DNA of 64,000 bases from Centropus unirufus (lineage: Eukaryota; Chordata; Aves; Cuculiformes; Centropidae). Made by a program: the position numbers and the translations under genes. Positions 13,211-24,955 of the stretch are shown here, piece by piece. The DNA lies in NCBI GenBank assembly GCA_013397695.1, contig VYZI01000124.1:63687-127686 (forward strand), given 5' to 3'. The notes under the pieces were generated by a model that did no database searches, had not been told where the DNA came from, and saw only the letters and a list, made by a program, of their open reading frames with translations. Numbering within the stretch: the first letter of the stretch is position 1; every line of letters starts with the position of its first letter.

Positions 13211-15836
13211 GTTTAAATATTTAGAATAAGCCAATAACAAAAACATCCAGTGTATATGTTAAGGGCATTTTCCATTCATATTTTGAAATAGAATACCTCC
13301 CACTAGAAATGTAGGAGTTGTGGGACAGGAAAGAAAAGTGGAAATAGGAATAAGTTTCTGTGCTGCTGGCATGTGTGCTTGCTGATGAGGGGCAAGAACC
13401 AATCGTTTAGATCCTTGTCTCTAGAATGTTTTCAGATTTCACACCTTTTAGTATAAAAGGAAAGAAACAGTCAAATAGCTGAAGAAAATTCATGGTTACT
13501 AATGAGACATCCCATGACTCTGGATTCCTGTGCAACTAGAAATATGAATTAGTAGACAAGCTGGATAATTATGTCGCTAAGATGGGTAGCAGCTGTCTCA
13601 ACCATCAGTTAGATCCAATTTGGTTGAATGGGGTCTCCCCTAAAATGTGCAGAGAATATCTACTTAAAAACAAAACAAGCCTATTTACTTCTTTGTTGCT
13701 TGGTGTATTTATTCATCTGAATAATGAAGTTCTTTCAGGAAAATTTAATCTATTGATATTTTTCAGCAGCTCAGAGATCCTGGAAAATGTTAAAACAATA
13801 ACATGCATACAGTCTTCAGACTCCTCTTAGTTTTTAAGGTGTATCAGTAGTTCAAGATTCCAGTAATTACGCACAAATAAAAAGTAGTAGTAGCACTACT
13901 GTGGGGCCAATGAAGAGGAGGAGAAAAGAATAGTAATTTAGTGTGGCAATCATTGCAGACACAGGCGTGGTTGTTCTGTGTTTATTTTTTTTAAGGGAAA
14001 AAAATTATTCTGAAGAATATATTGCCTTCCCCAAGAGCACATGATGGTAAGATAGAGTAGGAATTTTGGCTTAAAATTTTATAATAAAATGATGGTAAGA
14101 GATTCCTCTGTCTCTAAGTCGGCGTTTGTAGTCTGTGTGTATGATATGGATCTTGAACTTGTAGTTTCTACTTTTATTTTTCCTTCATAACATATGCCTT
14201 CATAAAAAAGTAAGGGTATATCAATGTGAGCTTCTCAATGTGTAATTTATAAGCATTTTTCATTACCTGGTAGGTTGCTTGAGAATGTTCAAACTCATTC
14301 TTTCTTCAACACCATCACTTAAAGAAAAAAAACAAACATAAAAGTAAAAAAAAAATGGTCTCTAAAGTGTATTTCTAGCTAATACAGTTAAAAAAATACT
14401 TCTCCAAAAGTATTTTCTGCTATGTCTTTCAAATCTACAGACTAAAATGTCAGCTTGCAGAAGCGTGAGCTACCCTTCTCCATATCAATACAAATAAATT
14501 AGATCTATCACATTTAAAGCAAGGTGAGGTTTTTTTCTTAGAATGAAATTATAGAAATGGTTCCTGTTACTCTTTACAAGGACTGCCATAAAAAGCACCT
14601 TACTAGACTAGTCCGATGGACAAATCTGGTTTACCATCCTGTCTTTAATTGAGCATGTCTGTATCAAGACATTAGTTCTGATGAGGAGCACATTTTAAAA
14701 TCAATCTTCTAACTTTACTTTGGTTCACATCATACTATGATCTCAAAGAAGTCCCATGGGATCCATTAAAGTGAAACCAAACTGGAAGATGGATTTGGGG
14801 AATGCACTTAATGCATGCCAGCCACTAATGGGCATTCATTCCTTTAGGACCAGACTAAAGACAGTACAGATCAAAACCTTGGGAATATGCATCATGTGGT
14901 CACTGGGTCCTTGACATTAGCAGTTTTTACTCTAGAAAGCAGTGTGACCCATCAGGAGCAGACTGAAAATGTGAGATGTAGCCAATGATCAACCATTTTC
15001 TAAAAATTAGCTGGTGAGAGAGTTCTTTTATATCTGCTTTGTTTCTTAATAGTACTTTGATTTCATAGGCTTCTCCCAACAAATTTCTGAGTGTTCTATG
15101 TCTGATTAAGTTCATGATTGTGTCTGTGATGCTCAGTCTATGATGAGATTGAGTAGCGTGATCCTGTCTCTTAAGAGGGAAAATGGATCTCACTTCTTTT
15201 TCCTTCCTCCTCGCTAAAAGCATTTGATAAAAAGCTGTAGCTTAGAGTTTAATTACTGTTTTCCTGAAACCATATAAACTTTTAGTGTGGCACTTGTTTG
15301 ATCTTTCCATCCTGAGGAATTTAAAAATTAAAGTATGCCAGGAGCTTGGGGACAAAGACTCCGTTCTAGAATCACTCATTCTTTCACCCGTTATAATGCT
15401 TTGTACTGTGAAGTCTTTCTACCTGTCTCATCCATGATACCTTAATAGCTCTACGTTTCAGTTATGCTGCATTTCTTCATAAAACTTCAAAGTGATGAAG
15501 ATATTGCTACAAAATATATTACAAGTACCTTGTATTTGTAGTACAAGTACTACATCCATTGCTCTGAAAGAGCATTTGAGATGGAGGAAGCTTATCAGCT
15601 TGGTCAAACACACTGGGAAAGGTAATGACTCTATGGACAGGCAGACAAGCATGTGTGTAGAAAAATCACAGACCTGCCGTTCTTATTGTTTCTGATTGAC
15701 AGAGTACGCCCCTTTGAAGCACTGAAGCTTTTTTGAGCAAACACATGAACATCCTTACAACTGAGGTAGGGCCAGTGCTCTTGATGGCAGATCAGTCTTG
15801 ACCTAGTCAGTTATATCCAGTGGGCAAGAAAAACAA
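13211..15836. other. Unique AT-rich non-coding DNA
   Basis: No gene was recognised. The frames at 13,582-13,830 (plus, 82 codons) and 14,927-15,223 (minus, 98 codons) have no motif I recognise and no convincing splice context. They are treated as chance frames. Confidence 0.45.
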
Positions 15837-15900
15837 TTAGCTCAGTTGGCTCTGAGCTAAGGTGATTTCCACGGTAGCCAAGAGATCACAGAAATCACGC
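15837..15900 (+). mobile_element. tRNA-like relic (SINE or tRNA pseudogene)
   Basis: TTAGCTCAGTTGG at 15,837-15,849 is an intact tRNA D-arm/A-box string. It is followed by a GAGC and by a CCAAG at roughly tRNA spacing, recalling an isoleucine-type tRNA. The T-arm/B-box is not recognisable, so the copy should be inactive. It could be a SINE head or a single tRNA pseudogene. Confidence 0.4.
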
Positions 15901-18900
15901 TGTATATATTCAGAAATGTGGAATACGGAGCTCAGGGTAGGACTTGATTGTCTTCTCAAGAATGGAAGTAAAAGTCCGAAATTGTATTGCCTCTCTGATT
16001 ATATTTATGCTTTTATTTAACCTACTGGACTGAACAAAATAAGCTTTGTTAGTGTGCAGTAACTTTGTTAGAAATAATACTTGATGGGGAAAGAATTTAA
16101 TTGAGTGACATTTTTACTATTTTGAGTGATTTCACTTAGAAAAGAAAGAAAAAAAATGAGTTGAAGTAATATTGTTTTGACAGTTTTTACATGAAGCATT
16201 TCAACTTCTTTTACACCGCTGTACTTTTCATTTCAAGTGTAACCAAAATTAAAAAGGAGGCTAAAAAAAGCATTCACTAATCTGATATTAAATGAAACAT
16301 TTAATTTTCAGTGGAGCAAAACACTTAATTCCACTTGAAATTTTTTTCTTTTCATTTGGAATTACATGAAGCTTCAGTGATACATCTGAAATCTTTGTCA
16401 CTTTTTAGTCTCTTTTTCACTTTTCATAAAGCCCTGGTTATTTCACTTTAACACAAAATGTATTGGTAGTTTGCCCACCAGTATTCTATAACCAGACTGT
16501 AAAACCCATTAGAGGCTAACTGTATGAGTTATTATTTTTAACCTTTTAACATGTATCGTGAAAATAGTTATCTAAAGTCATTCTGCTAGTTTCTCTCAGA
16601 ATAGAGGGAAAATGTGATATATTGTACTTCTGTAGTGCATTAACCTAAGTCCTATACCTTTAAGGTACTAATCCTTTAAATCCTGCTGTTAGACAAACAC
16701 TATTCACACATTTTACTGATTGCAAAACTGAGGCAGAAGGAATCAGGGAATACAGTCCTGGAGAGATCAATTGATATCTTATCTTTGCATAGTGTGAATA
16801 TTCCCATTAATTTCTGCAGTTTCCCTTTGCTCAGAAAGAAAAAGTGTATGAGTCTGAAGTCGCAAACTAACATGAGGCAAGAATAGTAATCATGGTCAGG
16901 TTTCATAATTCTTCCTGTTTTTAAATACTATATCAGACTGGAAAAAAAAGTCTTTATTTTAATATATGTCACATTGAAGAGCTTGATGGTATGAATCATG
17001 AACAAAAAGTGAGGGTTACTCTTTATGGATATCTATTGAGAGCCTCAAGAAAAAAAGTCTTGGCAGACAGTTGTGTTTAGGATAAGTTTATTTATTTGTT
17101 TATTTTACTAGGTACAGTAAACTCTAAACTTCAGAAAAACTTAGTTATGGAAACAAATAGTAAGGATTTCCAGTATCAAAAAAAAACCTGGGACTTTGAA
17201 GGCAATTAGCTTATCTTTTTCACCCAAAGGTGCAATAACAAGGCATATATCAGTCTTAGAATGGCTTATAATGATACTTGTTTTGAATACTCGCTTAAAC
17301 ATTTTTGAATATTCCCAAAATTTTTAAAGTAGAGGGAATGCAAATGATTCATCTGTCTAATTTTGTTGAACTATTTCACAATTTTGTTCTTTTTTTTCCT
17401 TTTAAAATGGAGGGCTTTATACTGGAAAAAAACACCTTCGTTTTACTCATAATATTTTTTAATTTGTTTTTGGAAGCTAAATGGAGTCTGTGGAGTCCAA
17501 GTACTGTCCTTAGCCACCTGACAATTTTCATGATTACTTGAAAAATACTATTCATTATTTTTGTTGTGTCCGTGGTAAAAGTTCATGTTGCGACTCAGGG
17601 CTCCTTATGATGATTTCATTCAAATCACTTGAGCTATCAAGAGTCGTTGGTTTAATCTATATTGTCAGCCTACTCAAAAAATCCATGCATTTAATTGTGA
17701 CCAGGTGTTTCAACCCTTTAAAACAATACAAAATAATGGGCCAAAAATAAACTTCTCTGCCAAATGACTAAAAATAAAACAAAACACCGTGACATTACCT
17801 GAAAACATTTTTCATTATCCACATAAAAAGTCTCTGGGCTTTCTCAAAAACATCATTAGTTAGTCTAGAAGGTCTTAAATTTAAGAAGTAGTAGACCCTC
17901 ATCCAACTCAGGTTGGTAGTTAAAATTAAGGCATTGGTATTCAACCCCCAAAAAACAGACTCTAGGAGAGCTTCTGGTTCCCAGAGTGTGTTACTCAATA
18001 CGTTGGTAGACAGCAGGAGCACCTGGATTAGGCTTTCAAGAAGTAGCATGACCACTATTGAGATGCTGGTCCTCTGGCAGTAAGCACTTAAAAGGGATGC
18101 TAGTAGCTTTGAGTGGCTTCACAATATAAAACTGGTGCCTTTAAAATAATGTTATTCATATACAATACATAAACAGATGCACTCAAATATTTGTCTCATT
18201 GGGCATGTGTGTAAGTATGTATATAAATATAATTAAAAAAAACATTGCTGTAAAGTGGGCTCGTCTGCCAAGTTTTTCTAGTGTTGCATTAGTCTGATGA
18301 GACTGCCTTCACATGATAAAGAACATTATGTAAAATCATCATTTTTGTGAAGTGTAAGTCCATGGTAATACTTCAGACACTTCCTAGGCTTCAAAAACCT
18401 TTGTCTTGCTGTTGAACAGATGTGACACCAACTCCTGATGCTGGAATCCATCCATGGCTCTCTGTTCCCTACATTATTTGAAGGGAACACTGGGAATCAG
18501 TGGCAGAGGGAAAACATAAGAAGGTTTATCATAAGTTCAAAAGACTGCTAAACTACTGAAATTTCTGAATTTAAACATATAGAATTGGCAGTTTTAATGA
18601 CAGTGGCTTGTTATAATTTGATCTTATTTTAGTTTGCTTAGGTTTTCTTATTACACATGTTCTGGTAAAAATAATTAATTTTTAATTAATTATTAAACGA
18701 GTGCTGAAGATTCCCTGTGCAATCTTGACTTCCAGTTGTTTAAAATTATGTTGCTGAAATAGCAGATGCTGAAATTTAAACTGTAGAAATTACTCATCAA
18801 AGCTTCCTGTGTTCCACCTTCGAGCATAATAATGGAATAGTTAGAGCTATATTGAGAGCAGTGAAAGAGAATCCAGACCCAGAACTGATAGTTACCTCAT

Positions 18901-20054
18901 AGATGTGAACAGAACACAGAGGGTAGCCCTTTAGTGGTTTTGAAGTAGCTAGTTGCATGCTGAGATTAGGACAAAAGAAAGCAGAGCAAGAGTTTTCACA
19001 GCTACTAATGGAGAACCTGCCTATTTGATATCGTTCCAAGCCATTTTCTACCTTTCACTCTGAATACTACCTCTCCTAGTAACTGTCAACAAAAGCAGCT
19101 CTTCCAGATATGACATCACTTTCTCAATTGGGAACTCCTATTTTCAGTTACTTAATTTGATGTTAATGGAGATAACAGGAGTTGTCCCTGCCTAGCAGAT
19201 GTCATTACCAAAATACCCCAAAAAACCTAAAAAATTCCACAACCAAACAAAAAGGAGAGACCACTTGGACATATAAAAGGCTGTTCCACCTCATTCCCAT
19301 CCTGTTTGTGTTTATTCTTTCCCCATTGTTTCTTAAGTATCAGTTTTCTAATGCCTTAGGAAAACTTTCCTCTTGAGAAGTAGATGAAAAAAAAATCCTT
19401 AGGAAAATACAACTGTTTTTTGTTTGTAGTTTATATTTATAAATATCTTCACACAAGTGAACTGAAGTGAAAATAATAAATTAAAGGTGTCTGATGGCTA
19501 TACTATTTTTTGATGGCTGTACTTGACTTGACCTAGCATACATCAGAAATATTCATATAAATAGCATTTTTTATTCATTATTTTTTATTATTTTTGTCCC
19601 ACAGAAGGTTCTTTTCTTCAGTATTAACTATTGTGTAAGCTTGTCCACTTCTAACACATTCAACTGTTTATTCTTTTATTAGAATTTTCAGCTTGGATAC
19701 TTAAGCCGTGTAACTTGAAAATTATTTCTTTTTAATACTTGATAATTCAGGTCAGTAGAACTTGGCTGTACAAATACCTGTGGAAAACTGAAACTAAAAA
19801 AGTGTAAATTCTTAAATGAATAATTTATGCACTGAAATATTTGTAGGTGGATCTTTGCAATGTAACCTTTTTCAGCTGATTTTGGTGCCTATCTAAAGCC
19901 ATGGAAAGACTTTGCTGAATTCATCTTGTTTTTGTCGTTCTTACCCTGCCAGCTGATGAGTAATTTTCTTCTCAATGTAGAACTTTGAAGTCTTTTTTTT
20001 TTTTAATAAATAACCATAATGTGTATGCATTTCTAACAAACCCTATCCTGCCAG
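15901..20054. other. Unique AT-rich non-coding DNA
   Basis: No gene was recognised. Simple-sequence tracts occur, and a perfect AT-only palindrome with an 11-bp stem and a TTT loop lies at 18,670-18,694 (arms AATAATTAATT and AATTAATTATT). Open frames at 17,305-18,055 and 18,797-19,376 are short and unremarkable. Confidence 0.5.
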
Positions 20055-20175
20055 TCTGCATACAGCAGAATGTGAACTGATTTCCCAAGTTCAGGCCCTC
20101 AAACTGTCAGTGTCACAAGTGAAATCACTGCTCAACAGCTGCAAACTGGAAGTTCTGAATACCAATTTTCATTAA
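20055..20175 (+). other. Coding-like segment, possible coiled-coil exon
   Basis: After an acceptor-like CCTGCCAG at 20,047-20,054, one plus-strand frame reads about 39 codons to a TAA at 20,173-20,175. Its translation has a regular spacing of Leu/Val/Ile typical of a coiled coil (for example ECELISQVQALKLSVSQ and VKSLLNSCKLEV). A weak donor, CAA|GTGAAA, lies after 20,119. No protein family was recognised, and the frame is short enough to arise by chance. If real, it would be an internal or terminal exon of an unannotated gene or a fragment of a retrocopy. Confidence 0.2.
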
Positions 20176-23108
20176 CTTCTTTGTTTTTAAACGCAGTGTC
20201 AAGATTATGCAAATAATAAAAATTTTCCTCTGACATCTTGATAAAAAAAGATGCGCCCCTGTTTTTTGCACTGAAATCTTATTTATAAGAAATTACAAAA
20301 ATTTTGATGCAACAGGGAACGTCAGAACTTTTGAAGCTAGTAAATTCAAGCAAATCCCCTTCCCATGAGACAATCACTTTGAGGAACTACTTACGAAATT
20401 TATTTCCAAGAGTGCTCTTAAATGCATTGCTGTCCATCAGTAATGATCTAAGCCAAAAAGACTCAGCAGACTGACGTTTATCCAGAGAAAAAAATCAACT
20501 GAAAGTGCTAGAAATTTCTGGAACTTGTATCACTGCAAGCAAGTTATTTTTTTCCCCCACATTATTCATTAGCCAAATATGTCACAGCCCATGCAAACAG
20601 CACGTGTATCTGTGAGACTCAGTGCAAGGCTATCTGAATTAGGAAAGGACCATCTGAAGAACAGAGAGTAATGGTATATTTTGAAACTCTTCCCATTTAT
20701 GTTCCATACATGTGGTTTCAGATGGAGGTCTTGCAGTAAAACAATCTTTAATTCTCACAATTCCACTATTCCTTTTTTGCTACTATTGAGTGAGAATTAT
20801 TCAATCTGTAGCTACTGTTTCAGACTTCCTCTAGGTTTGAATGTAAACTAGCAGATCATAACAATAAAAAAATAAAGATTCTTTCTAACATGGGTATAGC
20901 ATGGTGAGAGAAGTCAAACTAATCAAAACAGAGCCAACTTTATGGGTCCTGTGCACAGTTCATACAGAAAGGATGTTTCTGTCACAGATTGGTGCTGGTC
21001 CGTGGGAACCTGAGTGACCTGGGAGCCCACACATCTCTATTCATCTCTATTTATTTGTTTAAATATTTATATATTTGCAAACTTTTGTGGTCTGTTTTTT
21101 CTTGTTTATTTGTGATTTTTTTATTTTGTTTTGTTTATTTTTTTAAAGAAAAACATGCAGTGATGATTGATTTTTGGAGCATGGTTTGACAGTAAAAGCT
21201 GAAAGGTAATGGTAGGATTGTGAGAAGCCAGAGCATAAAAAGAACAGTGTAAGTAAGTTTAAAACATTAGGTAAGCGCTGTTTTTTATGTGTTAACAATA
21301 TTTCTGGATGAACTGGTTGGACCCTTAGTGCCAATGTCGTACTAAGAAGGCAATAATCTGATTAAAAAAACCTTTCTATATTTGGAAAAATAACAGAAAC
21401 ACACACACACAAATTATCCACCAATAAATGTATCTTTAATTTTAAAACATTAATACTTTCACATAAGCATATCTTCCTGGAAATTCAGTAGAGAACTGGG
21501 GTTAGGCTATAAAGACCTGTGAAGCTGATAGAGCTAAGTTGATATAATTGATTGAATCCCACTGAGAAAGGAAGTCTCATTCATTCTTCAATCTGCTTTG
21601 CTCTCTGTCCTTTCTTAAGCTTGGATGGGCAGTCCGAAACCTGGCCCACATCTGACCTCTGGTATGCAAATTCAGCTCCAAGAAAAAATAAAAACTTTTC
21701 ATGCTGGTTTAATTCTCTTCCAAATTAGTGACTTGTGTCTGCGTAGTAAGAAGCCAGAAGAATGCTTAAGCTGGTGGTAACCGGTGGCCAGGAGCCAGGG
21801 TAGGCTCTACAAGTGGGACACAATTCTGCAGCAGCTAGGTATTTGCTCAGCAATCCTGTCTACATGCACTTACAGATGTAAATTTGGCCGTACGGATTCT
21901 TTTGGCAGTCTTTTTTACTGAAACCTGATTTGCTTGCTGGACTTTTTATTTGTAGCTTGAGATTTTTTTATTATTTTCTGTCACCCAAATCAGAAGCTCT
22001 GAGGCACCTTGAGGTTGTTCCAGAGATTGTCAGTTTAGGCCAATCTACAAATGGGTTCGGCAAGGAAATTTTTTTGAGCCTGAATGTTGCCCAGACCCAT
22101 TTTGGTGCAGACCCATTTTGCTTTAAATGCATTAATGAAGTATCAGAAAAGTGTACTTTTCACTAGGACTGAGGACTCAGTTCAGCATCAATAGGAAATA
22201 TATCGTTGTACTATGACTTCAGGACTGGGCCTGAGAGAGAAGTAAATCAGCAGTGTCCTATTAGTAACTGCTGTAGGAGGTAGAGGGTAAAGAATTATTA
22301 TATTCTTCCCTTCCTGGAGTATGAAAAAATGGCATTTGGTGTTGCTTTATGTTACCAAATTGGTTTTCTTTCTTTAGGAAGTGAATCTGGGGACTAGAGT
22401 TCAAAATAGCACTCTATCTCCTTCTATCAAATGTACTCCAAACTCCTTGTTTTTAAGGTAGGTGTTTTTTTTTAAGCTTCCTATTGTCATGGAAAGTAGC
22501 ACAAGTGACTTCGATAGAGGGATGAACAAGAATCTCCTGTACCTCACATTTACAGCAAATACACTTGCTTCTCCTCCAATCCCAACAGCCTACTTTTGGT
22601 TAACACCTAATAAATCCTAGAAGACTCTCTCTTTGCATATTTTGTTTACAGTGTAACGCCCATGTCTTTGAAAGTAATCTCCAGGCAAACATTCATTTTC
22701 TCAGTGGCAGACAATGGATTGCTGTTTTAGGAGCAATTTCTCTCTTTTCACACATTTGAGAACACATCAACACTGTTTCTTTTTTAGTTACCTGCCAAAA
22801 CTCTTTACCCAACAGTGATCTTCATATTTATTTTTAACTTCCTTTTAAACCAAATTCCCTTCACCTGTCAACAGATGTCATATTGTTCATTTAATTGCAT
22901 CCCACTTAACTGTGCATAATCTCACCTGGTTTTCAGATGTTAGCGTTTTGAATACTTTTCCTCCTTTTTGTCAAAACTCAAAAAAAATATTCTGATTCTT
23001 GAGCTGCCATGTGCTTTCCATGTACACATCAGTCTACTGAAAACATTATTAACTTTTGGTATTTTTCACCCTGAGCGGACCATAATACAGGGGTGTTCTG
23101 TTTCTAAA
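20176..23108. other. Unique AT-rich non-coding DNA
   Basis: No gene was identified. A short CA run lies near 21,401-21,412, and a 16-base-period duplication of CAGACCCATTTT lies near 22,092-22,119. Confidence 0.5.
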
Positions 23109-23131
23109 CCACACACACACACACACACACA
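23109..23131. repeat. (CA)n microsatellite
   Basis: A perfect CA dinucleotide run of about 11 units, followed closely by an A-rich run at 23,134-23,143. It is probably length-polymorphic. Confidence 0.95.
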
Positions 23132-23749
23132 AGAAAAAAAAAACCAAAATATCCGAGAGAAGACAATTAGGCTTTATCTTGTATAGGAGGAGGAAGTGCA
23201 AGCACATTTTATGCAGTGAATTTGGATCAGCAAGATGTGATTCTGGAAATTGGTGATAAGCATCTAGAAAACTCAACCCATTTTTGGTACATAAACCGAT
23301 TTTTTAAGTCTTCTCAAAGACTTTGACATTCAAAACAGACAAAAAAAATTGTACCTGTTCTCATCATCCCTAGGAAAACATATTTTTACTGCATCCAAAC
23401 TTCTTTTGCCTTAACTGCAATATAGGAAAGAATTTCAGAGAAAAGGCTGTTGGACCAATGTTTTTAATAGCAGATCTTGTTACTTTCATTCCTCAGGCAT
23501 CTTGCTGTCAGGAGAGACTGAGATTAGATACTGGACTGACAAAAACTAGGCTTGCCTTCTGCTAGTATCCTGATATGTACTTCTGATTTTGGGGTAAGCA
23601 ATTTTTCTAAAGCTCTGTCAGACTTTTTGAGGCAGTTACTATTTCAATTAAAGAAAACTAAAAGCTCTCTGCTGTTATAAATGTGTGACCATGAGTGTTA
23701 TCATAATAAATGCATACATATGCAGTACCGAGGCTCATGTTTTAAAGGG

Positions 23750-24086
23750 TGCGCTTGATCCCCTCATTCAGATCATTGATAAAGACATGAAACAGAACTG
23801 ATTCCAATGCTGAGTCCTGGGGAAGACCACTTGTCACAGGCAGCCAAATGGTTTGAACTCCATTCACTACAATTATCTGGGCCAGGCAAAAAAACTAGTT
23901 TTTTTACCCAATGAAGAGCTCATCCATCCAAGCCATAAGGAGCCACTTTTTCCAGGAGAAAGCTGCGGGAAATGGTGTCAGATGTTTTACTAAAGTCCAG
24001 ATAGACAACATCACATGATTTTCCCTTGTCAGAGAAGGAGATCAGACTAGCCAAACGGGACCTTCCTTTCCTAAAATCATGCTGAC
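23750..24086 (-). mobile_element. CR1 LINE fragment, reverse-transcriptase region (3'-ward part)
   Basis: The minus-strand translation matches the CR1 ORF2 reverse transcriptase, including DVVYLDFSKTSDTIS (the catalytic palm strand region, normally DFSKAFDTV) and LLEKVAPYGLDG, with SQHDFRKGRS upstream. The element is degraded by a stop and by small indels near 23,890. It is interrupted at 24,086 by an LTR insertion and resumes at 24,702. It is a dead, truncated non-LTR retrotransposon with no 3' terminus present here. Confidence 0.9.
24083..24086. repeat. Target-site duplication, left copy
   Basis: TGAC directly precedes the LTR and is repeated directly after it at 24,702-24,705. Removing the LTR and one copy restores an uninterrupted CR1 sequence, which confirms the insertion boundaries. 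Confidence 0.85.
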
Positions 24087-24556
24087 TGTGATATTTGTGC
24101 ATCTGATTCGTGTCAATGTGAGGCAGTACTAGGTCCACGGGATGGCATGTGACCCCTAACCCCCTTGTTTGGGTGTGAAGATTATCCTGATTCATGTCGA
24201 TTTAGCACAATGCTGGGAGGGGGAGACAGAAGGATGAGTCATCCCTTGTACAGCCTCAGTGTCTTGGTCAATGATGAATGCCTGAGATGGAAGTTAAGTT
24301 GTTTGGGGGTATGTTAATGGGGGTGAAGTTGTTTGGAATGTGTTTTAACTCTTTGTTGATGACCGCAAAGTATTGTGTGGATGAACCAGGCCACGCCTGT
24401 TGTAAAGTGATGAGCAGGAAAAACCCGGGATGCATATACAGAGGAGAAAGACTCTTTATCTTATTCAGTGATCGCCGATGGAGTACGTGCTGCCTGGACG
24501 TTTTAAATGTTATTGTCTTTTCTAGGAATTATAATGAATAATGTATTAGACTTTGA

Positions 24557-24564
24557 TATATAAA
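24557..24564 (+). promoter_or_regulatory. TATA box of the solo LTR
   Basis: TATATAAA lies about 85 bases upstream of the LTR's AATAAA, as expected at the end of U3. Activity today is unknown. Confidence 0.6.
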
Positions 24565-24646
24565 CTTTGGGATTTTTCAGATGGGGGGGTGTCTTCAGTC
24601 GAGCGGGCACACCCAGCACAGCAGCGCTGTTTGCTTGTCTTTACTT

Positions 24647-24652
24647 AATAAA
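24647..24652 (+). terminator. Polyadenylation signal of the solo LTR
   Basis: AATAAA lies 49 bases before the LTR end and fits the R/U5 layout of a retroviral LTR. Confidence 0.6.
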
Positions 24653-24701
24653 TTCTAAATTTTAATTGAAAACCCGTTTTGAGGTGTAATCAAATATCAC
24701 A

Positions 24702-24955
24702 TGACTGAGCCTTATCATTGGTTGTTCTGTATGTGAGGCACAATCACACTCAAGACTATCTTCCTGACCTTTCCTGGAACCAAGATCAGACTGACAGGCT
24801 TGTAGTGCTCCAGATCCTCTTTCTGAACCTTCCTGTAGACGGGCATCGCATCTGCTAACCTCCAGTCAACAGGGACCTCCCTCGTTAGCCAGAACTGCTG
24901 ATAAATGATGGGAAGTGCCTTGGTGAACACTTGTCCTAGCTCCCTTGGGATCCTA
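24702..24955 (-). mobile_element. CR1 LINE fragment, reverse-transcriptase region (5'-ward part)
   Basis: This continues the CR1 copy split by the LTR. The minus-strand translation contains ALPIIYQQFW, REVPVDWRLADAMPVYRK and EDLEHYKPVSL, which match the CR1 reverse-transcriptase start (usually EVPxDWKxANVTPIFKKG ... NYRPVSLTSVPGK). Its first bases repeat the TGAC target site. The copy stops near 24,955, so the original CR1 was truncated at both ends. It is non-functional. Confidence 0.9.

Larger units (their letters stand above)
24087..24701 (+). mobile_element. Solo LTR of an avian endogenous retrovirus
   Basis: This 615-base element starts TGTGATATTTG and ends CAAATATCACA, a perfect 11-base inverted terminal repeat with the TG...CA ends of retroviral LTRs. 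It is flanked by 4-base TGAC duplications. A TATA box (TATATAAA, 24,557-24,564) and a polyadenylation signal (AATAAA, 24,647-24,652) about 85 bases apart fix the plus orientation and suggest a very short R region. No gag, pol or env sequence is present, so the internal part was presumably lost by LTR-LTR recombination. A 4-base duplication is typical of class I (gamma-like) elements, but the subfamily was not identified. The 87-codon plus frame inside it is not viral protein. Confidence 0.85.

Noticed and set aside
15837..15900. Functional tRNA-Ile gene
   Set aside because: The D-arm string is good, but the anticodon arm, T-arm and B-box cannot be formed.
18670..18694. Perfect AT palindrome as a replication origin or regulatory site
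   Set aside because: It is made only of A and T, and such palindromes are expected by chance in DNA of this composition.
23920..24195. 91-codon minus-strand frame as a gene
   Set aside because: It is a chimera: the first part is antisense LTR sequence and the rest is CR1 reverse-transcriptase remnant.
24715..24930. 71-codon minus-strand frame as a gene
   Set aside because: It is the 5'-ward part of the same dead CR1 reverse transcriptase.
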